From Deltaproteobacteria bacterium (GTDB lineage Bacteria > Desulfobacterota > GWC2-55-46): a DNA stretch of 64,000 nt. Below are positions 9,511 to 18,692 of the stretch, piece by piece. Within the stretch, counting starts at the first letter, position 1; the number at the start of each line of letters is the position of its first letter. Where the stretch lies: NCBI GenBank assembly GCA_016177845.1, contig JACOUO010000001.1, forward strand, positions 62,001 to 126,000, written 5' to 3'. The position numbers and the translations under genes are program-made. Below the pieces are notes generated by a model. The model did no database searches. It had not been told where the DNA came from and was given only the letters and a program-made list of their open reading frames with translations.

Positions 9511-9639
9511 AGGTGTACCCTTTTTATAATGGTCGATTTTAAGACCGGGCAGCGTACAGGCATCATTCTGAGGTTAATAGACACAGGCTATAGTGTCAAG
9601 TTGCTGGATTTTTTACAGTCCTTGCGCGGGATTGGAAAA

Positions 9640-10695
9640 TCAGTTGCGTTCTACAAGCACTGTGGTGGTGGGATAGGGTATTTTCACGCCTTCGGCCCTG
9701 AAGCGCTTGAGTATGCGTTTTCTGAGAGCGTGCTGGGCGTCAAACTGCTCCGTATATTCGGTTACATGGCATACGAGGGTGAAATCAAGGGAGGAAGACC
9801 CAAAGCCGGGGCTGAGCCTTACCGCGGGCCTGGGTTCCGTGACAAGCCCTTTTATCGAGCCTGCTGATTTCAATGCCTCATCTATCAGTATCTCTTCAAT
9901 CCTGTCCGGGTCAGAGTCGTAGCTTACGCCGACCTTTACCTGAAAGCCGAATTTTTTGTCAGGCAGTGAGTAGTTCGTGATTATGCTCTGCGCAAGTTTG
10001 TTGTTCGGAATGATGATGATATTGTTTGCAAGCTCCCTGATGCGGGTTGTCCTCCATCCGATATCAACGATAAAGCCCTCCTCGCCGGAATTGAGCTTTA
10101 TGTAATCGCCTACATTGACTGGCCTCTCTACAAGTATGTGCACGCCTGAGAAGAGGTTTGAGAGCGTATCCTGAAGCGCGAGGGCAACAGCCAAGCCGCC
10201 GACTCCCAATGCGGTGAGTATCGGGGTGATGGAAATACCGAGGCTGTTAAGTATTATCAGTATTCCTATGGCGAATATAAACGCCTTTATGACCGTGCGT
10301 GAAAGACCGGTTACAGAGGTCTTGCCTGATTTTTCAATGAGGTTTTGGGCGAATTTAGAGCTGATGTTGGCTGCTGCAATCGTTATTGAAAGGATTATCA
10401 GCACATAGAGCGTGGATAATCCGTAATCTACATATTTTTTAGGGAAGTTGGAGGTATCCAGGGCAATATATAAGCTTAGGGCAATCGCCCAGTAGACCGA
10501 AGGGTGCTTGATGGAATCGAGGATTATGTCATCGGCATGGGACTGCGTCCTCCTTGCCCATTTGTAGAAATAGCTGAAAGCTATCTTTCTTACTATCAGC
10601 AAAACAAGGGCGACAGATATGAACACAGCGGCAAAAATGAGTATTGCCTTAAGGCTATTGCCGTCCAGATTTCCGTTTTGAAATAATGACTTCAT
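9640..10695 (-). CDS. MscS-family small-conductance mechanosensitive channel
   Basis: 351 residues. Four to five N-terminal membrane helices lead to the pore-helix/beta-domain signature LGVGGLAVALALQDTLSNLFSG, then ERPVNVGDYIKLNSGEEGFIVDIGWRTTRIR and IIIIPNNKLAQSIITNYS. The C-terminal alpha/beta domain is present. These channels release solutes on hypo-osmotic shock at the inner membrane. Its place between osmolyte-synthesis genes suggests synthesis and emergency release are encoded together. Confidence 0.92.
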   Translation of the reverse strand: MKSLFQNGNLDGNSLKAILIFAAVFISVALVLLIVRKIAFSYFYKWARRTQSHADDIILDSIKHPSVYWAIALSLYIALDTSNFPKKYVDYGLSTLYVLIILSITIAAANISSKFAQNLIEKSGKTSVTGLSRTVIKAFIFAIGILIILNSLGISITPILTALGVGGLAVALALQDTLSNLFSGVHILVERPVNVGDYIKLNSGEEGFIVDIGWRTTRIRELANNIIIIPNNKLAQSIITNYSLPDKKFGFQVKVGVSYDSDPDRIEEILIDEALKSAGSIKGLVTEPRPAVRLSPGFGSSSLDFTLVCHVTEYTEQFDAQHALRKRILKRFRAEGVKIPYPTTTVLVERN

Positions 10696-10813
10696 CAGCT
10701 TTTGCCCGACCTGAATTTTAGAACAGGATAAATTAGTCCGCGTTAAATCTCTGTAACTTTTGCAACAGGTTTAGTTGTTTATTATCCCATTTTAAAAGTT
10801 CATGTCAAGCGGC

Positions 10814-11506
10814 TTAAAGCGGCTCTGTCTCGTCCCTCTCCCGTTTTTTCTTCACGCCTTCTATGAATCTTTTCGCGGCGTCCCTCCCGCCGAGGCCAAA
10901 GGCTATCGCAAGGGCGAGAGAAATGCTGCCGAAGAATATGGAAAAGGCCGCGTAGACTATCTTTGGGGCTATTGAGAGCTGTTCAAAGGCCATGGCAAAG
11001 ACGAATATAAGGATAAGGAGCCTGATGGCATTGCTTAGTAGCCTGGAGTATTCGATGCCTGCGTTTACCCCTGCAAGGAGAGCGGCCCTTGCCAGAAAGC
11101 CTGCGATGAAATAACCAAAAAAGAATATGAATATGGCAGAGATGAACCTTGGCAGATAGAGGAAAAAGAGCGATACAAGGGTGTTTGTGACATTAAGGCC
11201 TAAAGAGGCAAACCCAAGCATAAAGAATATGGCGAATACTATCCAGAATAACAGTGCGCTGACGAAGTTAGTCGGGGTTATAGTAATCCTTGCGTTCTTA
11301 AGCGTGCCTGTTATGCCCACTTCATCGCTCCAGTTATCGAACTTGAATGTCTTCAGTAATCTTGAGACTATGAAACTCGTCACATAAGCTATAAGAAAAC
11401 CAGCGACAAGGACCATCAGGATAATAAGCAGATGGGGTATGAAGCTGGAAACTCTGTCCAGGAATGCATCAATATGTTCCGCAAATTGGATGTTGATCCT
11501 CTCCAT
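10814..11506 (-). CDS. Conserved TM-helix (CmpX/MscS-related) membrane protein
   Basis: 230 residues, with five predicted membrane helices and repeated glycine-rich segments such as FIAGFLARAALLAGV and SLALAIAFGLGGRDAAKRF. This is the TM_helix (PF05552-type) repeat found in CmpX and MscS-related small channels. There is no MscS beta-domain. The tail is strongly charged (KKKRERDETEPL). An ideal AAGGAGGTGA site overlaps the stop region of the upstream glycosyltransferase (11519), so the two are probably co-translated. A role in osmotic or envelope stress is inferred from context. Confidence 0.8.
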   Translation of the reverse strand: MERINIQFAEHIDAFLDRVSSFIPHLLIILMVLVAGFLIAYVTSFIVSRLLKTFKFDNWSDEVGITGTLKNARITITPTNFVSALLFWIVFAIFFMLGFASLGLNVTNTLVSLFFLYLPRFISAIFIFFFGYFIAGFLARAALLAGVNAGIEYSRLLSNAIRLLILIFVFAMAFEQLSIAPKIVYAAFSIFFGSISLALAIAFGLGGRDAAKRFIEGVKKKRERDETEPL

Positions 11507-11518
11507 TTGTTCACCTCC

Positions 11519-12778
11519 TTACCAATGGCTTAAAAGGTAGTTCTTCTGTTCCTCATATTCCACGCAGACCTTTTCAATTTCCTCTTCAGCCTCGTCATCT
11601 GTTTTCTCGGCAACCTCAAGACAGAAGGACGCAGTCCTGCCGTAATAAAGCGGTATCAAGGATTTAATGAGATGGTCAGGGCTGAGCTTTTTATTATGGA
11701 ACGCATGAAAATAATCGTAGATTATCCTTATCCATATCTCTTTTGGGAACCTGAAGTCAGCCTGGGGCTGCGCTGATATCTTTTTAAGCGAGCTTATTAT
11801 CTCCCTGTCAAGGAAGCCTGCCCATACATCCTGAAGGTTTTCTATTCCTACAAGGTAATGCTTTATCATACGCTCAATATTGACCTTTACGGGAACGACT
11901 CCGACAGAGTACTTGAACCCGAAGGTCGGAACATCTGAGGAATGTGTTATTCCCTTCCACTCCCTGTAGTGCTTTTCTGTAAGGGAAAATAAAGACCCTA
12001 TTACCTGTACGAACATATCCCTTAGGTCTGAGCCGGGGTCCTTGGGGTCGTGTATCTTTGCGCCAAGGTAGGACTGGCAGATGTTGTACTTGCCGGCAAT
12101 TGCCTCGGTGGTCATCCATATGTCTATGCCGAAACGGGCGATATCGGAATCCCAGACATCCTGCGTAAGGTAGAACTTGGCCATGTTGCCTGAAAAGCCG
12201 AACTCGCCTCCGATAGGCTGTCTTATCCTCTTTCCGTAAAGAGCCCTTGTGGCAGGATATATTATGGAGTTGGTGATTGTGCCGTCGTACTTGTGCCTGC
12301 TGTACAGAGGCGCCACAAAGTCAAACCCTTCTTTGTAGACCGGGGTCAGAAGAAGTTCAATCCACTCAGGGGTAATGCTCCTAAGGTCAGCGTCAACCAC
12401 ACAGCATGCCTTTGCGCCTGCGGATACAGCCAATTCAAAGATAGCCCTGAATGCGCTCCCTTTGCCGGGAATGCCGTGGTAAGGGGTTGTAACCCTGTTT
12501 ACAGGATAGAGGTGATGGGAGAGGAATATCGCTTTGTGGTCGGCCTTTGTGTTTAAGACCACATCAGGGGTCTTATCGGTAGAGCCTCCGTCCGAGTTGA
12601 TTATGACAGCTTTTTCATTTGGGAAATATTTTCCGAGCCCTGCGTCTACCGCGTTTACGACATGGCTTATGGTCCGTGCGTTATTAAAACTTGCTATCCC
12701 TACAACAATATCCGCAGAGCTTATCTCTGCCTTTCTCTGCTCTATGTTTTCGGATAAAGGTTCCGAGGTAACTCGCAT
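11519..12778 (-). CDS. Family-2-like glycosyltransferase, possibly second sugar transfer in osmolyte synthesis
   Basis: 419 residues. The N-terminal GT-A fold shows VVGIASFNNARTISHVV, the nucleotide-site strand INSDGGSTDKT and the metal motif VVDADLRS. GGEFGFSGNMAKFYL and FGIDIWMTTEAIAGKY follow. A long helical C-terminus (about residues 280-419) carries an acidic DDEAEEEIEKVCVEYEE stretch. It has no membrane anchor. It lies between the MpgP-type phosphatase and the channels. In Petrotoga a second transferase mannosylates glucosyl-phosphoglycerate to make mannosylglucosylglycerate; a similar role here is a guess from context. Confidence 0.65.
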   Translation of the reverse strand: MRVTSEPLSENIEQRKAEISSADIVVGIASFNNARTISHVVNAVDAGLGKYFPNEKAVIINSDGGSTDKTPDVVLNTKADHKAIFLSHHLYPVNRVTTPYHGIPGKGSAFRAIFELAVSAGAKACCVVDADLRSITPEWIELLLTPVYKEGFDFVAPLYSRHKYDGTITNSIIYPATRALYGKRIRQPIGGEFGFSGNMAKFYLTQDVWDSDIARFGIDIWMTTEAIAGKYNICQSYLGAKIHDPKDPGSDLRDMFVQVIGSLFSLTEKHYREWKGITHSSDVPTFGFKYSVGVVPVKVNIERMIKHYLVGIENLQDVWAGFLDREIISSLKKISAQPQADFRFPKEIWIRIIYDYFHAFHNKKLSPDHLIKSLIPLYYGRTASFCLEVAEKTDDEAEEEIEKVCVEYEEQKNYLLSHW

Positions 12779-12905
12779 TTTTTCTTCCCGTTAAGATAAA
12801 CAAAGGAAAAAGAGGTGTCGTTTCTTTTATTTCCTGCCGGGATAACGCTGTCCTTTAACCCCGGGATGATTTACTTGAGCAGGAACGGCGCGGATTATTG
12901 ATATA

Positions 12906-13730
12906 TCAGCATGTATAGCCCCTGTGTGATGCCTCAATACTGTCAAGTATGCCTGTTACTGCCTTGTTCCAGCCGGCAGGCCCTATGCCTTCAGCCTTTA
13001 TTAAGTCCGGCCAGACTACTTCTTCATATGTTCCGTCAGGTTTCTTCACGATCACAGGGTAGTCGACCTCACGCAGCAGCGGCAGGTCATTGGGGCCGTC
13101 CCCGATTCCGATGGTGATTATCCTGCCGTATATGGTGGTATAGAATTTTTTCAGTATCCTTACCGCCGCACCCTTGTCATGCGGGCCGAGTATGTGGAAT
13201 AAACTCCCGTGCACCCGGGAAAAACCTTTTTCTTCAATGCGCCTTACGAGCTCGGCTTCAGCTTCTTTGCCGCCTTCGAATATGAAAGGCTCTGAGAAGT
13301 CCCTTCTGCGGGCAAGCTCGGCCTCTTCAACGCTCAATCCTGTCAGCTTTGAGACCTCTTCATTGGTCATGTCCCCGAAGCCCCATATCCTGGCGTCTAT
13401 GCCTGAGCGCGCCTCGATGAGAGCCTGGCGCACCTCGGAATAGTTACGGCCGAGCTTTATAAGCTCGTATCCGTTAAGCCTTTGCCCGATAGTGCTGAAG
13501 TTGAAATACCTTGACGGGATGAAGATGCCTCCGCCGTTCTCGGCTATGAAGGGATGCCTGTTGGAAAGTTTTTTCCTTATCTCCTCCATCTCGGCCTTTG
13601 TCTTGCTTGATGAGAATACAAGGGGTATCTCTTCGGAATTTATGCGTTTGAGAGCTTCTTTTGCCTCATCGAATGAAAAATCCTTTGAGAGGAGCGTGCC
13701 GTCCAAGTCAGAGAATATTATTGTCTTCAT
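12906..13730 (-). CDS. Mannosyl-3-phosphoglycerate phosphatase-type HAD-IIB hydrolase
   Basis: 274 residues from the ATG at 13730. FSDLDGTLLS holds the nucleophile Asp (DxDGT), PLVFSSSKTKAEMEE and PFIAENGGGIFIP are typical of the MPGP subfamily, and GIGDGPNDLPLL is the Mg2+-binding motif IV. The enzyme removes phosphate from mannosyl- or glucosyl-3-phosphoglycerate to give the final osmolyte. An upstream GTG frame to 13802 exists, but DxDGT sits 8 residues from the ATG, as expected. The ATG overlaps the stop of the exchanger gene (ATGA, 13727-13730), so translation is coupled. Confidence 0.83.
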   Translation of the reverse strand: MKTIIFSDLDGTLLSKDFSFDEAKEALKRINSEEIPLVFSSSKTKAEMEEIRKKLSNRHPFIAENGGGIFIPSRYFNFSTIGQRLNGYELIKLGRNYSEVRQALIEARSGIDARIWGFGDMTNEEVSKLTGLSVEEAELARRRDFSEPFIFEGGKEAEAELVRRIEEKGFSRVHGSLFHILGPHDKGAAVRILKKFYTTIYGRIITIGIGDGPNDLPLLREVDYPVIVKKPDGTYEEVVWPDLIKAEGIGPAGWNKAVTGILDSIEASHRGYTC

Positions 13731-14737
13731 AGATGATTCCTTATCGTATAAACAAAGTACATGTTGACCACGCCAAGAGCGAATATGGCGAGGGAGTCCC
13801 ACCCGAACCTCAGCAGTATCCGCTTCTGGGGCCTGTATGTAAGCCCAAGGACGGCGATGGCAGTCATGATTATCGCCATAATCCCTGTTATGGCGTGCGC
13901 CTCGGATATATCCGCAAGCAGGGAGCCTTTTGTATAAAAGATATCATTGAGCCCGAGGAGCGAAATATTGAACATGTTGCTCCCAAAGAGATTGCCTATG
14001 GCAAGGTCATATGCCCCGATGCGCATCGCGGATACTGAAACTACAAGTTCAGGCAGTGTCGTTGCCATTGCCACAAAGACAGTGCCTACAAAATTGCTGC
14101 CAAGCCCGCTCTGCTCTGAAAGCCTTGCGGCAACAAACGGCAATGCCGTCGCCACCATGATTATTATAAGGGCATTAAGGCTATACATCAGGACGGCTTT
14201 TGGGGTGGAGATATGCTTGTATATCTTCTCTGCTTCCTCTGCGAATTCTTTTATGGCCCTCTTCTCATAAAAATAAACGGCCCTTATGCCGACCATATAG
14301 ACGATAAAAAGGAGCGGGGTATATATCCCGATTGTCCCTATGACAGGCATCATGTCTTTAATAAGAATGGAAAGCGATGCTATGCCGATTAAAACCACGC
14401 CAAAACCTGCGGAGAGCAGGTGTGACTGCCCGACCTTTGAAAATAACGGGCTGCTCTCATCAAGCAGGTCAAGAAGCGCAAGGATTATGAGGTTTAAGAC
14501 GCATGCCCCCATTATATCCCCGAGCGCTATATCGGGCGCATCCGCAATGGTTACAGAACTTATCCCTGTAGTAAGCTCGGGAAGGGAAGTTATCGAGGCC
14601 ATAAGGATAAGTCCTATCCATGCCCCTCCTATCTCCGTTTTTTCAGCTAATATGTCGCCGTATTTTGAGAGTTTTGTGCCGCATATTATGATTATGAGCG
14701 AAAGCAGCAGAAACTCTAACCAGATAAGCACAAGCAC
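13727..14737 (-). CDS. Ca2+/Na+ (CaCA-family) exchanger
   Basis: 336 residues with about ten membrane helices and two alpha-repeats: MASITSLPELTTGISSV...GDIMGACVLNL in the first half and VAMATTLPELVVSVSA...GNLFGSNMFNI in the second. The acidic residue of each LPEL motif is the ion ligand of CaCA exchangers. It likely exports Ca2+ in exchange for Na+ or H+. It is first in the minus-strand block and is coupled to the phosphatase by an ATGA overlap, which ties cation balance to osmolyte synthesis. The start is GTG at 14737. Confidence 0.88.
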   Translation of the reverse strand: MLVLIWLEFLLLSLIIIICGTKLSKYGDILAEKTEIGGAWIGLILMASITSLPELTTGISSVTIADAPDIALGDIMGACVLNLIILALLDLLDESSPLFSKVGQSHLLSAGFGVVLIGIASLSILIKDMMPVIGTIGIYTPLLFIVYMVGIRAVYFYEKRAIKEFAEEAEKIYKHISTPKAVLMYSLNALIIIMVATALPFVAARLSEQSGLGSNFVGTVFVAMATTLPELVVSVSAMRIGAYDLAIGNLFGSNMFNISLLGLNDIFYTKGSLLADISEAHAITGIMAIIMTAIAVLGLTYRPQKRILLRFGWDSLAIFALGVVNMYFVYTIRNHL

Positions 14738-14829
14738 CCCGTTTAAAAAGCTTATTATTATAACTATGGCATAAGAAAAAAAACTGTCAATCAGGTAAGT
14801 TATTGACTTCTTTGGGTCTTGAATTTAAA

Positions 14830-15663
14830 ATGATGGGGATGAAAGTAGCTTGCAAATATCTCTTTTTTATAGTTTTTTCCATTTTTGCTTTTCATGCGTA
14901 CTCTTTTGCCGAAGGCGTCTCCTCATATTCGCCCATTCCCGGCTCGCTTAGTGTTATAGTAATAGACCCGGGCCACGGCGGAGAAGATACTGGAGCGATA
15001 GGCCCCACCGGAATAGAGGAGAAGCATGTTACCTTAGGGGTGTCTCTTAAGCTTGCCGAAGCGCTGAAAGAGCGTCTTGGCTGCAGGGTGCTTCTCACAA
15101 GGACAAATGATATCTTTATCCCGCTTGAGGAAAGGACTGCTTTTGCCAACAGGCACGGGGCTGATATATTTATCAGTATCCATGCCAATGCTACCCCGTC
15201 AAGGGATGTAAAGGGGCTGGAGACTTTCTTTTTAAGCTTTGAGGCAACCGATGAGGACGCAAGGCGCGTAGCAGCTTTTGAGAACAATATAAATTTAACC
15301 GGCGTAAGGGCTCAGGCAGAAGAGTTCGATGACCTCAGGGACATACTCCTTGACCTGGCGAACACCGCCTCGCACCACGAAAGCTCAAGGCTTGCCGAAG
15401 CCGTGCAGCTTAGCATGCTGCAATATACCGGTAAAGAGAACAGGGGCGTTAAGCAGGCCCCTTTTACAGTGCTCGTAGGCGCAACAATGCCTGCTGTGCT
15501 TATCGAGATAGGCTTCATATCAAACCCGCATGAAGAAAAATGGCTATCCTCAAAAAAAGAGCAGGCGCGGATTGCCAATTCCATAGCTGAAGGCATCATA
15601 GGTTTTACAAAAATATCGGGAAAAGGAAAAGAATACATTGGATTCAACATTCAGGAGAATTGA
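14830..15663 (+). CDS. N-acetylmuramoyl-L-alanine amidase (Amidase_3, AmiC-like)
   Basis: About 277 residues: a signal peptide ([20 protein letters not shown]), then a zinc amidase domain. [11 protein letters not shown] (His), IEEKHV (Glu) and ISIHANAT (His) are the zinc ligands, and [11 protein letters not shown] carries the catalytic Glu. It cleaves the lactyl-amide bond in peptidoglycan in the periplasm, for example during daughter-cell separation. No AMIN domain is present. ATG candidates at 14830, 14833 and 14839 all fit; a TTG at 14803 is possible. The 3' end overlaps RNase PH by 26 bp. Confidence 0.9.
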   Translation: MMGMKVACKYLFFIVFSIFAFHAYSFAEGVSSYSPIPGSLSVIVIDPGHGGEDTGAIGPTGIEEKHVTLGVSLKLAEALKERLGCRVLLTRTNDIFIPLEERTAFANRHGADIFISIHANATPSRDVKGLETFFLSFEATDEDARRVAAFENNINLTGVRAQAEEFDDLRDILLDLANTASHHESSRLAEAVQLSMLQYTGKENRGVKQAPFTVLVGATMPAVLIEIGFISNPHEEKWLSSKKEQARIANSIAEGIIGFTKISGKGKEYIGFNIQEN

Positions 15664-16375
15664 CGGGAGGGCGATTGATGAGCTCCGCCCTGTTTCAATA
15701 AAAAGAGATTACCTCAAGTTTGCGGAAGGCTCGGTCTTAATCGAGATGGGAGACACTAAGGTAATATGTACGGCAACAGTTGAAGAAAGGGTCCCTCCGT
15801 TCCTTCAGGGCACCGGCAAGGGCTGGATGACTGCCGAGTACGCGATGCTGCCGAGGTCCGTCAAGAAGAGGATACAAAGAGAAGCCGCCTCAGGTAAGAT
15901 CGGCGGCAGGACTCATGAGATACAGAGGCTTATCGGGAGGAGCCTGCGGGCCGCTTACGACCTCACAAAATTAGGCGAGCGCACAATCTATGTTGACTGC
16001 GATGTCATTCAGGCTGACGGAGGCACAAGGACAGCTTCCATCACAGGCGCATTCATAGCTGTCCACGACACACTTACTTATCTTCTGGCAAAAGGGCTTT
16101 TAACGGCCATTCCGCTGATAGATTCGGTTGCGGCAATCAGCGTAGGCATTGTTGACGGCGTGCCTTGCCTTGACCTCGCGTATGAAGAGGATTCAAGGGC
16201 AGAGGTTGACATGAATGTGATAATGACAGGGGGCGGCAAATTCGTGGAAGTGCAGGGCACTGCCGAAGCCGAGGCCTTTTCAAGGGATGAGATGGCAAAG
16301 ATGCTCGACCTGGCCGAGAAAGGCATCAGAGAGCTTACCGCTGTACAGAATAAAATCCTCAGGCAGCCTGAGTAA
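15638..16375 (+). CDS. rph: Ribonuclease PH
   Basis: 245 residues, normal length. [12 protein letters not shown] opens the protein, [13 protein letters not shown] and the arginine-rich segment [18 protein letters not shown] follow, and [19 protein letters not shown] is the phosphate/active-site region. It trims tRNA 3' ends phosphorolytically as a hexamer. The TTG at 15638 has AAAGGAAAAG just upstream and lies inside the end of the amidase gene. rdgB follows after 10 nt, a common rph-rdgB pairing. Confidence 0.96.
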   Translation: MDSTFRRIDGRAIDELRPVSIKRDYLKFAEGSVLIEMGDTKVICTATVEERVPPFLQGTGKGWMTAEYAMLPRSVKKRIQREAASGKIGGRTHEIQRLIGRSLRAAYDLTKLGERTIYVDCDVIQADGGTRTASITGAFIAVHDTLTYLLAKGLLTAIPLIDSVAAISVGIVDGVPCLDLAYEEDSRAEVDMNVIMTGGGKFVEVQGTAEAEAFSRDEMAKMLDLAEKGIRELTAVQNKILRQPE

Positions 16376-16385
16376 GAAATCCAAA

Positions 16386-16982
16386 ATGAAAATCGTGCTT
16401 GCTACCAAAAACCGCGGCAAGGCCGAGGAGATGAAAAAGATCCTCAAGGGCCTTGAAGTGGAACTCTTTACTCTGGAAGATTTCCCTCCGATGGAGTTGC
16501 CTCCTGAGCATGGCAGCACCTTTACTGAGAACGCGCTTGTGAAGGCGAGATTTGTCGCCTCCAGGACAAATACTATTTCTCTTGCGGATGACTCTGGGCT
16601 TGAGGTCGACGCCCTCGGAGGTAGTCCCGGCATATACTCCGCAAGGTACGCGGGGGAGAATGCCTCTGATGAAGATAACAATAAAAAGCTCCTTGGTGAG
16701 CTGAAAGGTTTGCCTCCTGAGAAGAGGACCGCGCGGTTCAAATGCGTCATATCCCTTGTCAGCCCTGAAGGCACTGAGGTGACTTTTGAAGGCAGCTTTG
16801 AAGGGGTGATAGCGGATGCGCCCAAAGGAGAGAACGGGTTCGGATATGACCCGCTTTTCTTTATCCCATCCGAAGGCAAGACATCAGCCGAGCTTCCCTC
16901 TGAAAAGAAGAATGAGATAAGCCACAGAGGGCAGGCTTTGAAAAAAATGCAAATTTGGCTTGAAAATCACAAAAATTTTTAA
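16386..16982 (+). CDS. rdgB: RdgB/HAM1 non-canonical purine NTP pyrophosphatase
   Basis: 198 residues. MKIVLATKNRGKAEEM is the substrate-binding N-terminus, TENALVKARFVA and LADDSGLEVDALGG carry the catalytic acidic residues, and NGFGYDPLFF and ISHRGQAL complete the ITPase fold. It hydrolyses ITP, dITP and XTP to monophosphates, keeping them out of DNA and RNA. The frame is open further upstream, but the conserved N-terminus begins at the ATG at 16386. Confidence 0.96.
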   Translation: MKIVLATKNRGKAEEMKKILKGLEVELFTLEDFPPMELPPEHGSTFTENALVKARFVASRTNTISLADDSGLEVDALGGSPGIYSARYAGENASDEDNNKKLLGELKGLPPEKRTARFKCVISLVSPEGTEVTFEGSFEGVIADAPKGENGFGYDPLFFIPSEGKTSAELPSEKKNEISHRGQALKKMQIWLENHKNF

Positions 16983-17002
16983 ATTTTTTTAGCCCCGCTC
17001 GC

Positions 17003-17031
17003 TTGACAAACAAAAAGTCGTCAATTACACT
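17003..17031 (+). promoter_or_regulatory. Strong sigma-70 promoter of the cold-shock gene
   Basis: TTGACA (17003-17008), a 17-nt spacer and TACACT (17026-17031). Transcription should start near 17038, leaving a leader of about 105 nt before the ATG. Long structured leaders that stabilise mRNA in the cold are known for cspA-family genes. Confidence 0.8.
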
Positions 17032-17142
17032 TACTCAATAAGTAAGTTAGAGACGGGTTTGTAAGCGCGAGGTAACAAAGTACCTGAAGTGCAACAAAAC
17101 CCCTATGACTTATTAAATTTTAAGAAAGGAGGTTTTGTCCTT

Positions 17143-17343
17143 ATGCCTTCAGGAAAAGTAAAATGGTTCAACGAGTCAAAGGGATTTGGCTTTATTGAAC
17201 AGGATTCAGGCGAAGATGTATTTGTGCATTATACTTCTATCCAGGGTACAGGCTTTAAGACCCTGAGAGAAGGGCAGAGGGTTGATTTCGAAGTAATCAA
17301 AGGTCCCAAGGGACTCAAGGCAGAGAACGTAAACCCCCTCTAA
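17143..17343 (+). CDS. CspA-family cold-shock protein
   Basis: 66 residues, the standard single OB-fold. [18 protein letters not shown] contains RNP1 (KGFGFI) and [10 protein letters not shown] contains RNP2. It binds single-stranded nucleic acid and melts mRNA structure. AAAGGAGG lies about 14 nt before the ATG at 17143; the upstream in-frame ATG at 17089 is not needed. It is a one-gene unit with a strong promoter and a strong terminator. Confidence 0.97.
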   Translation: MPSGKVKWFNESKGFGFIEQDSGEDVFVHYTSIQGTGFKTLREGQRVDFEVIKGPKGLKAENVNPL

Positions 17344-17360
17344 GCTATTTTACGTTTTGG

Positions 17361-17394
17361 GGCCCTCATCTTCGTGATGAGGGCCTTTTTTTTT
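17361..17394 (+). terminator. Intrinsic terminator of the cold-shock gene
   Basis: A perfect 10-bp GC-rich stem (17361-17370 with 17376-17385) has a TTCGT loop and nine T's (17386-17394). Confidence 0.95.
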
Positions 17395-17496
17395 GGAGCG
17401 TCGAAAACCGTAAAAAATTTTTTTAGTGCAAAAACGCGCCTTTGAATCTATAATTAATTAAACGGATTTATAAACAATTTAAAGCGCGGTAAAAGA

Positions 17497-18648
17497 ATGG
17501 AAGAAAAATTAATAATGGATGTGGTGCCGGGGCTTGAGGGCATACCGGCGGCGCAGTCCGCCATAAGTTATATAGACGGGGACCTTGGAATACTTGAGTA
17601 CAGGGGCATCCCCATAGAAGTATTAGCTGAGAAAAGCAACTTCCTTGAAACATCATACCTCCTGCTCTTCGGAAAACTGCCAAACAGGTCGGAATACGAA
17701 AAATTCAAATCAGACATAACATTCCATACGAGGCTGAAGCTTAAAATATTAAGGATGATGGAGTACCTGCCGGAGAACGGCCATCCCATGCATTATCTGC
17801 AGGCAGTCACTTCAGCCATGGGAATGTATTATCCCGCAAGGGACACATTAAGCCCTGAAGTGCGCTACTGGTCAGCGGTCAGGCTTATAGCCAAGATGCC
17901 GACCATAGTAGCCGCGTGCCACAGGCTCAGGCACGGGGACGCTCCCATACAGCCGAGGAACGACCTGTCTTTTGCGGCGAATTTTTATTATATGCTTTTT
18001 GAAAAAGAGCCGAGCGAGCTTGTTGAAAAGGTGCTCGATACGATGCTCATCCTTCACGGCGACCATACGATGAACGCCTCTACATTCAGCGCCCGTGTCG
18101 TGGGCTCTACTTTAGCCGACCCTTACACGATAGTGTCCTCTGCCATAGGCACTCTTTCAGGCCCTCTGCACGGAGGGGCGAATGAAGAAGTGGTCATGAT
18201 GCTTGAGGAGATAGGCTCAAAGGAGAATGTGCGCCCCTATATAGAGAATAAGCTTGAGAAGAAAGAAAAGATAATGGGCATAGGGCACAGGGTGTATAAG
18301 ACCATTGACCCCAGGGGAGAGGTGCTTAAAAGATTCATACGGGAGCTTGCGGACCATGACGGGGTTGACCATAAGACAATTGCGATATCAAGGGAATTGG
18401 AGAGCGTGGTCAAGGAGAAGCTCGGCCATAAGGGCCTCCACCCGAATGTGGATTTTTATTCCGGAATCGTCTTTAAGGGCATAGGCATACCAACTGAGCT
18501 TTTTACTCCGATATTTGCCATGGGCAGGGTCTCGGGCTGGCTCGCCCACTGGATGGAGCAGTTAAAGTCAAACCGCATCTACCGTCCGACACAGAAGTAT
18601 ACCGGTTTGAGAGAACAGCCCTACACACCTATTGATGAAAGGAATTAA
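17497..18648 (+). CDS. gltA: Citrate synthase
   Basis: 383 residues, the size of the small (Bacillus/archaeal-type) citrate synthases. LHGGANEEVV, GIGHRVYKTIDPRG and NVDFYSGIV carry the two catalytic His and the Asp. It condenses acetyl-CoA and oxaloacetate. 2-Methylcitrate synthase has the same fold, but no prp genes lie nearby. A TATAAT hexamer at 17449-17454 with a weak -35 is the likely promoter. No other TCA genes adjoin, so its flux direction cannot be judged. Confidence 0.92.
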   Translation: MEEKLIMDVVPGLEGIPAAQSAISYIDGDLGILEYRGIPIEVLAEKSNFLETSYLLLFGKLPNRSEYEKFKSDITFHTRLKLKILRMMEYLPENGHPMHYLQAVTSAMGMYYPARDTLSPEVRYWSAVRLIAKMPTIVAACHRLRHGDAPIQPRNDLSFAANFYYMLFEKEPSELVEKVLDTMLILHGDHTMNASTFSARVVGSTLADPYTIVSSAIGTLSGPLHGGANEEVVMMLEEIGSKENVRPYIENKLEKKEKIMGIGHRVYKTIDPRGEVLKRFIRELADHDGVDHKTIAISRELESVVKEKLGHKGLHPNVDFYSGIVFKGIGIPTELFTPIFAMGRVSGWLAHWMEQLKSNRIYRPTQKYTGLREQPYTPIDERN

Positions 18649-18692
18649 GGGAGTTCAGCAAGGCGGTCCCAAATCAAACCAAAGGACACGTA

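Noticed and set aside
9493-9867. 124-residue plus-strand frame crossing the GpgS-MscS junction
   Set aside because: It overlaps the conserved MscS C-terminus in antisense and has no family motif.
17497-18648. Reading citrate synthase plus the reductase genes as evidence for a reverse TCA cycle
   Set aside because: Neither enzyme direction nor the key rTCA enzymes can be judged from this window.
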